From CAZWDO01 sp964632485 [NCBI: uncultured bacterium] (GTDB taxonomy: Bacteria; JAGOEH01): 43,257 bases of DNA. Of the stretch, positions 37,873 through 43,257 are shown piece after piece. The notes beneath the pieces were generated by a model. That model worked only from the letters and a program-made list of their open reading frames with translations, had not been told where the DNA came from and did not search any database. The translations under genes and the position numbers were made by a program. The stretch lies in the NCBI GenBank assembly GCA_964632485.1, contig CAZWDO010000027.1:1-43257 (forward strand), given 5' to 3'. Within the stretch, counting starts at the first letter, position 1; each line of letters begins with the position of its first letter.

Positions 37873-37901
37873 TTGACAAACGCTTGCTTTTAATTTATAT
37901 T
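37873..37901 (+). promoter_or_regulatory. Near-consensus promoter upstream of tRNA-Thr
   Basis: TTGACA (37873-37878), 17 bp and TATATT (37896-37901) form a strong promoter that should drive the tRNA gene through a ~160-nt leader. Seven nt after the -10 box lies an ATG opening a 20-codon ORF (37909-37971). Confidence 0.75.
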
Positions 37902-37908
37902 AGGACGA

Positions 37909-37971
37909 ATGAAAAAGAGAAAAAGTAATGTTCGGATCTCTATTTTTAATCTTGTTTATTACAATCAATGA
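37909..37971 (+). CDS. Possible 20-codon leaderless ORF in the tRNA-Thr leader
   Basis: The ORF starts MKKRKSNV and ends with TGA at 37971. Its ATG is 7 nt after TATATT, the same geometry as at obg and mutY. There is no ribosome-binding site and the product is unrecognised. It is included because of the repeated promoter-ATG spacing, not because of any protein similarity. Confidence 0.2.
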   Translation: MKKRKSNVRISIFNLVYYNQ

Positions 37972-38066
37972 TTGAAATAAACCAAGATATAGAATGAAGA
38001 ATTATTATACTTCAACGGTTAAAATAATAATTCATTCGATATTTATTTATAGAATAGAAGACGTAA

Positions 38067-38139
38067 GCCGAGATAGCTCAGCTGGTAGAGCAGCTGATTC
38101 GTAATCAGCAGGTCGTCGGTTCAAATCCGATTCTCGGCT
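38067..38139 (+). tRNA. tRNA-Thr (anticodon CGT)
   Basis: The 73-nt sequence folds into a full cloverleaf. The acceptor arms GCCGAGA and TCTCGGC pair perfectly with discriminator T at 38139. The D-loop contains AGCTGGTAGA, and the T-arm has GGTTCAAATCC. The anticodon stem GCTGA/TCAGC frames the loop TTCGTAA, giving CGT at 38100-38102, which reads ACG (Thr). CCA is not encoded. A tyrosine integrase lies immediately downstream, so its 3' end is the likely attachment site of the element. Confidence 0.97.
38108..38139 (+). other. Probable att core at the 3' end of tRNA-Thr
   Basis: Tyrosine integrases encoded beside a tRNA usually recombine within its 3' half, and the element keeps the gene intact. 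Here the anticodon-stem to acceptor region is the expected core. The second copy (the other end of the element) is not in the window, so the exact limits are inferred. Confidence 0.45.
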
Positions 38140-38166
38140 CTTAACTTACGAACATCATAAAAAGCC

Positions 38167-38208
38167 GTTGACCATATATTGACCACGGTTTTTGGGCGTT
38201 TGGTCAAC
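38167..38208. repeat. TTGACCA heptamer repeats between tRNA and integrase (candidate arm sites)
   Basis: TTGACCA occurs at 38168-38174 and 38179-38185 as direct repeats, and its complement TGGTCAA at 38201-38207. The outer pair extends to perfect 8-bp inverted repeats (GTTGACCA/TGGTCAAC). Their place between the tRNA end and the 3' end of int is where arm-type integrase-binding sites occur. An alternative reading is a weak hairpin ending transcription of int. Confidence 0.45.
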
Positions 38209-38229
38209 AACCATCAGTTTGATTCCGGT

Positions 38230-39285
38230 TTATATCTTATTGACATCATCCAGTAATTGGTCTTCGAGAACATGCGCATACCGCATGGTAGTCTTGACGT
38301 CCTTATGTCCCATCAATTCCCGGAGATTATGCAGGGGAACACCTTTGGCCGCCAGATAAGTCCCGAACGAATGGCGCAGACAATGGATGCTTTTGTTGAT
38401 TTGCAGTTTTTTCATCAGCTTGTTGAAAGCAGTCTTGATATCGGCGATGTGCGAGTCTTTATATTCAATCACATACCCGCTTCTGTTCTGTTCTTTCAGT
38501 TTCAATAAATATTCGATGGCTTTATCATTGAGTCTGCGGTATTGGGCTTTTCCCTGCTTGGTCTCCTTCAGCAAGATTTTACGCGTCGTAAAATTGATGT
38601 CCGAAAACTTTAGGTTCAGCAACTCCGATTTCCGCAATCCGGTATAAAAGGCTAAATAGATAAAATCCCGCAAGTGCCCATTGGAATGCTCGATCATCAA
38701 GTCAAACTCTTCTTTTGTGAAGAATTCGGTGATCTCGTTATCGACCAAGATCGATTTTACCCTATTAAAGACATTGGTTTCCAAAATTTCTTTCTCGACC
38801 AGCAAATTAAAAACCTGACGCATAGTAATTATTTCTTTATTTAACGATGATGGCTGTAATTCTTTGCGCCTCTTTTCGATGTATTGATTAATACGGTCAA
38901 TGGAAATGTTATGGACAAATTGTTTGCCAAAATATACTATAGGGTACTTCAAATAAACAATTTTGTTTCTAATATAATCAGTGCTGGGCTTGGAAGTAGT
39001 TCGACGCTTATAAACCTGATAAATATTGGTCTGAAGCGTCTGGATATACAAATCGCACGCATCATTAAACAACATGACGGGTTTCGTTTTTTGAGCCCGG
39101 CCGGTGATGTCTTCCTGGATGTATTGTGAAATCAACCCGTACGCGATATCATTCGCATTCTGCCTGGACATTTCGTCCGCCCACCCGATCGTTTTTTGAA
39201 TGCGGCGGCCATCGGGCAGCACCTTGCGAAGTCGATACCGCTTTCTGCCGTTGACTTCATCAACGGTTATAAGATCTTTCGCCAT
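38230..39285 (-). CDS. Tyrosine recombinase / integrase
   Basis: The 351-residue protein is a phage-type site-specific recombinase. The C-terminal catalytic domain has Arg218 (YTGLRKSELLNL), the HxxR box His301-Arg304 (HCLRHSFGTYLA), His327 (MGHKDVKTT) and the nucleophile Tyr336 (MRYAHV). Residues ~75-170 form the core-binding SAM-like domain. The N-terminal ~60 residues resemble an arm-binding region (KRYRLRKVLPDGRR). The ATG at 39285 is chosen because the promoter's -10 box ends 6 nt before it; a TTG six codons upstream lies inside that promoter. There is no ribosome-binding site, so the message is probably leaderless. The 3' end lies 90 bp from tRNA-Thr, marking one end of a mobile element. 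Confidence 0.95.
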   Translation of the reverse strand: MAKDLITVDEVNGRKRYRLRKVLPDGRRIQKTIGWADEMSRQNANDIAYGLISQYIQEDITGRAQKTKPVMLFNDACDLYIQTLQTNIYQVYKRRTTSKPSTDYIRNKIVYLKYPIVYFGKQFVHNISIDRINQYIEKRRKELQPSSLNKEIITMRQVFNLLVEKEILETNVFNRVKSILVDNEITEFFTKEEFDLMIEHSNGHLRDFIYLAFYTGLRKSELLNLKFSDINFTTRKILLKETKQGKAQYRRLNDKAIEYLLKLKEQNRSGYVIEYKDSHIADIKTAFNKLMKKLQINKSIHCLRHSFGTYLAAKGVPLHNLRELMGHKDVKTTMRYAHVLEDQLLDDVNKI

Positions 39286-39291
39286 ATCTAT

Positions 39292-39319
39292 ATAATAACA
39301 CAAAATACCTGAAAGTCAA
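39292..39319 (-). promoter_or_regulatory. Integrase promoter, probably giving a leaderless mRNA
   Basis: On the minus strand TTGACT (39319-39314), 16 bp and TATTAT (39297-39292) end 6 nt before the integrase ATG at 39285. Confidence 0.6.
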
Positions 39320-39468
39320 TATAAAAATTATGGTTGGTGGCGATTATTGTCGATTCATCTTTATGCAGAATAACATAGAGCCCTCAATCCCAGTAAAAAC
39401 ATTCAATCAGGAGTTTCCCGGTATCCACTCCCCTCCCCTCACACTCTCCCTTTTTTTCAGCATCCTTG

Positions 39469-40269
39469 CTATTCGTCGCCTCGCTGTCCATACAGCATGA
39501 CCATGGCCAGCAACGCCAATACCGGCAAATACTCCACACTATCCACCCAATTGATGGGCGTGATTTTTAACCGGTTGGCTTCGGCCCAAACGTTGATTCC
39601 AAACCGTTCTTTGAATTCTCCGTATATGCACATCCAGATTGTGCGTTCATTCACGCAACAGATTTCGCAATAATGTTTGATCATCCCCGTCAAGGCCGCC
39701 CGGATGCGGTTGTTCGATATATCACAACGGATCATCTCATCTATGGTTTGAAGGTGATTTCGAGAATCGAGCCGATCAGCGATTCCGGCCATCAGTGATT
39801 TTATTTCATCCATCTCAGCTTCCAGCGTCGATCCACTCCCGATTTGCAGTGGCCGCATCATGTCTTGAGCCAGTTGAAGCGCCATGTCGTAAACTTTATC
39901 GCGCGGCAAAAGATTGTGCTTATCGTATTGCTCGAAAATATGAAACGCAAAATCCATAAAATCATCCGCCTTGGGCTTTCGGCTCCAGCGGCAAATTTCC
40001 ATGACCCCCTTTCGGCTATATAAATATCGGGGATAGGTCTTGCCGTCGGCGCTAACCATTTCGACTACCACTGACAGCGAGTCCAACCGATCCGCATGTC
40101 GGCTATGAATTTTGGCGATGGCCTGCTCGGGAAACCGGTAGTCGAGGGCCTGCCCGATGCTTTCACGGGTCATATAAACTTCATCGGCCTCATCTTTCCA
40201 GAGCGTACACGGGGCGCCATCGAAGGATTCAGTCATCACGGCAACGAGAGAGAGATTATTGTTGTTCAT
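39469..40269 (-). CDS. Bro-N / phage antirepressor-like protein
   Basis: The 266-residue protein has an N-terminal BRO/antirepressor domain (residues ~5-115): VYMTRESIGQALDYRFPEQAIAKIH, then VVVEMVSADGKTYPRYLYSRKGVMEICRWS and FMDFAFHIFEQY. The C-terminal half, after ~150, includes EICCVNERTIWMCIYGEFKERFGI, resembling the ORF6C-type C-terminal domain of phage regulators. Such proteins relieve repression or bind DNA in prophages and satellites. The start is the ATG at 40269 with AAGGAG 7 nt upstream; an upstream alternative lies within the HTH gene. It overlaps that gene by 14 nt and is 149 bp from the integrase promoter. Its target is unknown. Confidence 0.82.
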   Translation of the reverse strand: MNNNNLSLVAVMTESFDGAPCTLWKDEADEVYMTRESIGQALDYRFPEQAIAKIHSRHADRLDSLSVVVEMVSADGKTYPRYLYSRKGVMEICRWSRKPKADDFMDFAFHIFEQYDKHNLLPRDKVYDMALQLAQDMMRPLQIGSGSTLEAEMDEIKSLMAGIADRLDSRNHLQTIDEMIRCDISNNRIRAALTGMIKHYCEICCVNERTIWMCIYGEFKERFGINVWAEANRLKITPINWVDSVEYLPVLALLAMVMLYGQRGDE

Positions 40270-40507
40270 GTGTATCTCCTTGCCGGGATTCCGGCGGATT
40301 ACAGGGTTTAATCGTATTGTTTTTGACCAGGAATTCGGCGACATCATCGAGATCGAAATAGACGCGCCCGCCGATTTTGAAGAACGGCAATCCGATTCTG
40401 CGGTAATACCATAGCGTGCTCTCGCAGATGTTCAGCCGATTGCACAGTTCGCCGGATCGTATCAACCGGTCTTTGTTCATCAGAATTTGCATTTTCGTTT
40501 TGTCCAT
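40256..40507 (-). CDS. AlpA/excisionase-like helix-turn-helix protein
   Basis: The 83-residue protein carries one winged HTH of the HTH_17/AlpA type: GELCNRLNICESTLWYYRRI is the recognition region, followed by GLPFFKIGGRVYFDLDDVAEFL, the typical wing. Proteins of this type act as excisionases or as regulators of integrase and island excision. An AAGGAG site 8 nt upstream supports the ATG at 40507. It overlaps the Bro-N gene by 14 nt and is divergent from the helicase gene across a 612-bp region with repeats. Its position next to int in the same orientation fits a recombination directionality role, though co-orientation with int differs from many characterised islands. Confidence 0.85.
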   Translation of the reverse strand: MDKTKMQILMNKDRLIRSGELCNRLNICESTLWYYRRIGLPFFKIGGRVYFDLDDVAEFLVKNNTIKPCNPPESRQGDTHEQQ

Positions 40508-40539
40508 GCAAGACTCCTTCCAGGTGGTTTAATGTGATA

Positions 40540-40574
40540 TGGTTCATATTGTTCACGATTAATATCTTGTTCAC
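40540..40574. repeat. TTGTTCAC direct repeats upstream of the HTH gene
   Basis: TTGTTCAC occurs at 40549-40556 and 40567-40574 (18-bp period), with a related TGGTTCAT at 40540-40547, 9 bp from the first. The repeats lie 33-67 bp before the HTH gene's start codon, on the divergent-promoter side. They are candidate binding sites for the HTH protein or for a repressor of the element. Confidence 0.4.
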
Positions 40575-40633
40575 ATTTTTCGCTTGAGTTTTGGCTCTTT
40601 TTGGAAGATTCCCCATGGAATTGAAAAAAAAGG

Positions 40634-40662
40634 TTGACAAATTCACGCAACTGCAATATATT
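40634..40662 (+). promoter_or_regulatory. Strong promoter reading toward the helicase gene
   Basis: TTGACA (40634-40639), a 17-bp spacer and TATATT (40657-40662) match the strongest promoters in the window. The predicted transcript begins near 40669, about 450 nt upstream of the helicase start, and would include the repeat region. Confidence 0.7.
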
Positions 40663-40743
40663 ATCAACAAGTCCAGAATCGAAAACGAAATTCAAGCCTG
40701 AACGTTCGATTCGGGTTCTATTTGGAAATGACTTGAGCCGCAA

Positions 40744-41151
40744 GGTGATCAATGCAAAAACGAAACAAACGATACAATCGAACCCTTATGGATTCTATCA
40801 ATTTGATTCATTCAACCGACACATTTCAATCTAAAATTGACGAATCCTCTGTTTCGAAATGTTTTCATTTTATAATACCCTGTCATTCAATTGATTATTC
40901 TCAAATTAGAAACAATCGAAATAATAGAAATAAGCATTCATTTTATATCGTCAAATCTCAGTCCTGTTATGAAGGACGATCCTGTTTCAGAAACATAAAG
41001 CGCAGGGGCATGATTCCATTCACGCCTCAACAAACGATCCGAAACATGAAACCGATTTGTTGATTTTATATAGTATTGGTTGAGTATCGATCATTAACAT
41101 GTTGAAAGGGTGGTGATTAATGAATGAACCGAAACAAACGAAACAATCAAA
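40744..41151 (+). repeat. Duplicated translation-start segment (two copies) with GAAACA motifs between
   Basis: The segments 40744-40782 and 41112-41151 align over ~39 bp. Both begin GGTGATYAATG; both end in CGAAACAAACGA, one variable base, ACAATC, one variable base and AA. The terminal 22-bp block matches at 20 positions. A single-base length difference puts the repeats in different reading frames after each ATG. The two copies are 368 bp apart and flank most of the GAAACA motifs. Confidence 0.6.
40752..41063 (+). CDS. Doubtful 103-aa ORF in the helicase leader
   Basis: The ORF begins MQKRNKRYNRT and is basic, with no recognised domain and an odd composition (NNRNNRNK). In its favour are an AAGGTGA ribosome-binding site and the strong promoter at 40634-40662. 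Against it, the initiation region is a near copy of the helicase initiation region (see 40744-41151), and the frame after the repeat differs from the helicase, so the ORF could be a chance by-product of a DNA duplication. It overlaps the repeat-rich origin-like region. Confidence 0.3.
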   Translation: MQKRNKRYNRTLMDSINLIHSTDTFQSKIDESSVSKCFHFIIPCHSIDYSQIRNNRNNRNKHSFYIVKSQSCYEGRSCFRNIKRRGMIPFTPQQTIRNMKPIC

Positions 41152-43180
41152 ACATCAAAAGCAAATAACTTCAATTATTCAACAGCCATCTGGCAATGTA
41201 TCGTCGATCCCTTTCTTTATCAGTGATACGCCGCCTGTAGATTGTTGTTCATGCACATATTCCACCGCCAATCCGTTTTCATCCGACCATCGCACCGATT
41301 TATTGATAACCAGCCAAAAGAAGTCTTTCAAAGCCATCGATACCGACTCTCACATGATACCGGTACTGAAAGTTACAGATTGGGAACGATTCAACCAATA
41401 TATTGAAGATTACCTCAATATCGAGATTGTCGATGAAATCATCCTGCATGGTGTCGATTATGATTATTATTATCCCCTGGTGAAAATCTTGTTGACCCGA
41501 TACCTGAAGATTCCATATATCCTGCCGACCGAACGGCAGCTTCCCAAAATCCCCACCCACCTCGACCAGGAACTGATCCTGGGGGAAGCGATTCAATTTT
41601 TTCTCTATGAAGCCAGTCTTGATTTGAAGCTCGGTTCCTTGAAATACAAGCGTCGGGTTCAAGCCCTGATAAATTTGTATTTCATCGCTCCCGCCGATCA
41701 AATCGAAGGAAAAAAGAGCATTCTGAAATTCTTTGGCTTTTCTTCCGTAGAAGATTTCGAACTCTTTGCAGATTTGCGGGAACTGTCCCTCGCACGCGCC
41801 AACAAATCTGCCATAACTCAGACAATAGAAATTCGGAGCCTCAGCGAGGTGCTGGAGAGTATTGAAACGCCTCAGCAACTTCTGGACAAACTGTGGCAGG
41901 ATTTGGCTTTCAAGTATTACGGACGTCAAGACGAAAAGCTGATTTTATATCTGATCTGTTTTACGACCATCAATGCTCAATTGGACCGAAACTTCGGCAT
42001 ATTTCTCAGCGGGGACCCGGGAGTGGGGAAATCATCATTGGTGAAAACCGTGTTGAATCTGTTCCCGGATGATGTGATCCTGCCATACACCTATTTCAGC
42101 AAAAAATATTTCGCCTATCTGGCGGATGTCCTGGGTACCGATGAAATCCGCGGCAAGATAATTTTTTTGCATGAATTGAACGATATGGATAAAACCGGCA
42201 GCGATTTGTTGCGCGTGGCCATAACCGAAGGAGAAATTGAAATCGGCAGTGTGGAAACGGTATTCCAGCAGAAACGGGGGGTTCAACGCAAACTGACGTT
42301 CAAAAATTGCGTCTTTATCACCACGACGATCAAAAAGGGAATCGAAGCGCAATTGCAGGATCGGCTGCTGAAATTGGAATTGACGAATACGGATGAACTC
42401 ATCAAGAACGGTAGCAAGCATCGCTGGAACTTAATCTACAATCCCGAAACCCACACCGTCGATCAGAAATTCTGGCATGATTTTTATCGGTATTACCAGT
42501 TCCAGACCCACCCGTCGGTGCAGACCTCATCAGGGGAAACGCAGCCGCCAGCGCCTGCCAATCCGCTTGTTAAAAATGAAATCCATGCCGACAAAGCCGG
42601 AAATGAATGCGAGAACAAAGTAAATTTTCAATTCTTTCGCGAATTCATCGAATATTCCAGCGCGATTGATTCCCGGCTAATGGACAACATTCGGGTATTG
42701 ATGGAGAATTGGGTGCTGTTTACGAAACATTATCGGACGCCGGTCAATGGCCGATATGAGCTGACCTTGAATGACTATCAGTTTTTTACCCAATCGATAA
42801 TGTCATATTTTATCAAACCAAAGAAAGATATCGGAACAAACATGGCTAAAAACGAACTGATATACTATCATCTTCTAAATGGCAACAACAGTATGACTAA
42901 AATCAAGTTGAAAGAATTGACCCAGGCTTCAGAGCAATATATTCGGACAACGCTAAAAACATTGAAAAATGCAAACATAACAAATAATCCCCGAGCTAAT
43001 GATGCGCAAATTCAGGTGTTGGACCCATTGAAATTGAGAAAAAAACTGCCAATGATCGATCAGGGCCACCGCTTGGCCAACCCGCTGGAAATCGAGTCAG
43101 CCATCAAAGGTAAGACACCTCCCGTCATGGAATCTTATGCGAAACGAGACGATTCCGGTCAGATTCCCGAACCATCCTGA
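41120..43180 (+). CDS. AAA+ ATPase, putative replicative helicase of the element
   Basis: A 686-residue protein with a central AAA+ core. Walker A is GDPGVGKSS at 298-306, Walker B is KIIFLHELND from 346, and a sensor-1-like stretch FKNCVFITTTI and a DRLLKLEL arginine-finger candidate follow. The ~290-residue N-terminal part is helical and unrecognised, with a low-complexity start (PKQTKQSKHQKQ) encoded by the repeat. The C-terminus (~575-650) looks like a winged helix (LKELTQASEQYIRTTLKTLK). This architecture resembles hexameric helicases of phages and satellites. No primase motif is visible. A GGGTGG-type site precedes the ATG, and an intrinsic terminator follows. The helicase activity is inferred. 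Confidence 0.7.
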   Translation: MNEPKQTKQSKHQKQITSIIQQPSGNVSSIPFFISDTPPVDCCSCTYSTANPFSSDHRTDLLITSQKKSFKAIDTDSHMIPVLKVTDWERFNQYIEDYLNIEIVDEIILHGVDYDYYYPLVKILLTRYLKIPYILPTERQLPKIPTHLDQELILGEAIQFFLYEASLDLKLGSLKYKRRVQALINLYFIAPADQIEGKKSILKFFGFSSVEDFELFADLRELSLARANKSAITQTIEIRSLSEVLESIETPQQLLDKLWQDLAFKYYGRQDEKLILYLICFTTINAQLDRNFGIFLSGDPGVGKSSLVKTVLNLFPDDVILPYTYFSKKYFAYLADVLGTDEIRGKIIFLHELNDMDKTGSDLLRVAITEGEIEIGSVETVFQQKRGVQRKLTFKNCVFITTTIKKGIEAQLQDRLLKLELTNTDELIKNGSKHRWNLIYNPETHTVDQKFWHDFYRYYQFQTHPSVQTSSGETQPPAPANPLVKNEIHADKAGNECENKVNFQFFREFIEYSSAIDSRLMDNIRVLMENWVLFTKHYRTPVNGRYELTLNDYQFFTQSIMSYFIKPKKDIGTNMAKNELIYYHLLNGNNSMTKIKLKELTQASEQYIRTTLKTLKNANITNNPRANDAQIQVLDPLKLRKKLPMIDQGHRLANPLEIESAIKGKTPPVMESYAKRDDSGQIPEPS

Positions 43181-43211
43181 TTTTAAATTCCCGCATTATA
43201 GCATAGAAATG

Positions 43212-43246
43212 CCGGTAGCCCTTAATTGAGCTACCGGTTTTTTTTT
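43212..43246 (+). terminator. Intrinsic (Rho-independent) terminator after the AAA+ gene
   Basis: CCGGTAGC (43212-43219) and GCTACCGG (43230-43237) form a perfect 8-bp stem with a 10-nt loop, followed by nine T. It is the only clear intrinsic terminator found in the window, 31 bp after the AAA+ gene's stop. Confidence 0.92.
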
Positions 43247-43257
43247 GTCCGCTTTTA

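Larger units (their letters stand above)
40508..41119. other. Regulatory / replication-origin-like intergenic region
   Basis: This 612-bp AT-rich stretch separates the divergent HTH and helicase genes. It holds TTGTTCAC repeats next to the HTH gene, a strong plus-strand promoter (40634-40662) and eight GAAACA motifs on the two strands between 40762 and 41145 (the last two just inside the helicase gene). It also holds a 13-bp palindrome TGTTTCAGAAACA at 40983-40995, and CAACAAA/TTTGTTG inverted arms at 41028-41034 and 41056-41062. It also contains a doubtful 103-codon ORF. Dense short repeats beside a helicase suggest an origin or operator array. Confidence 0.5.

Noticed and set aside
40634-40834. 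66-codon TTG-start ORF
   Set aside because: Its start codon is the -35 box of a strong promoter, so it cannot be translated from that transcript.
41300-41929. Long antisense ORF of 209 codons
   Set aside because: It lies fully opposite the AAA+ gene, without promoter, ribosome-binding site or domain; it is a shadow of the codon bias.

Overview
The window looks like one chromosomal contig of an anaerobic, Gram-negative-type bacterium of moderate to low GC. Three observations support this: putative exported lipoproteins and a SurA-like foldase, an oxygen-independent route to homocysteine, and bacterial TTGACA-N17-TATATT promoters. The gene mix recalls uncultured FCB-group phyla (Calditrichota/KSB1-like), but that placement is a guess from gene content only.

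Layout. 91-5819: a CNT nucleoside transporter and a 65-residue orphan on the minus strand, then obg, an SSS-family symporter, an M48 metalloprotease and a methyltransferase on the plus strand. 5876-9871 (minus): a tight operon of a YgiQ-type radical SAM protein, a GT4 glycosyltransferase and a TIM-barrel sugar-isomerase-like protein. 10064-11409 (plus): a degenerate receiver protein and a DUF4197 lipoprotein. 11434-19061 (minus): a five-gene operon of GH20 hexosaminidase, class III aminotransferase, DRE-TIM acyltransferase homologue, thiolase and parvulin-type lipoprotein. 19477-20562: mutY.

20736-30188 (plus) is the metabolic core, an aspartate-family block. It encodes an aspartate-semialdehyde sulfurtransferase homologue carrying its own 2x[4Fe-4S] ferredoxin module, a UPF0280/COG2122 protein, lysC, thrA (AK-HSD fusion), asd, thrB and thrC. 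Aspartate is phosphorylated and reduced to aspartate semialdehyde. That branches either to homoserine and threonine, or directly to homocysteine with sulfide. A YkuD protein, a full-length Lhr helicase and a DEAD-box RNA helicase follow (30294-37445).

38067-43257 is a mobile region. It has a tRNA-Thr(CGT) with a tyrosine integrase abutting its 3' end, a Bro-N antirepressor-like protein, an AlpA/Xis-like HTH protein, a 612-bp regulatory/origin-like region and a divergent AAA+ helicase-like protein, ending in an intrinsic terminator. The other end of the element lies outside the window. The layout resembles phage satellites or integrative plasmids. The intergenic region holds eight GAAACA motifs and a duplicated translation-start segment, the most unusual DNA structure seen here.

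A theme across the window is promoters whose -10 box sits 6-7 nt from an ATG with no ribosome-binding site (obg, mutY, int and two short ORFs), suggesting leaderless mRNAs. All positions and motifs were read by eye; family assignments rest on recognised motifs, not searches.
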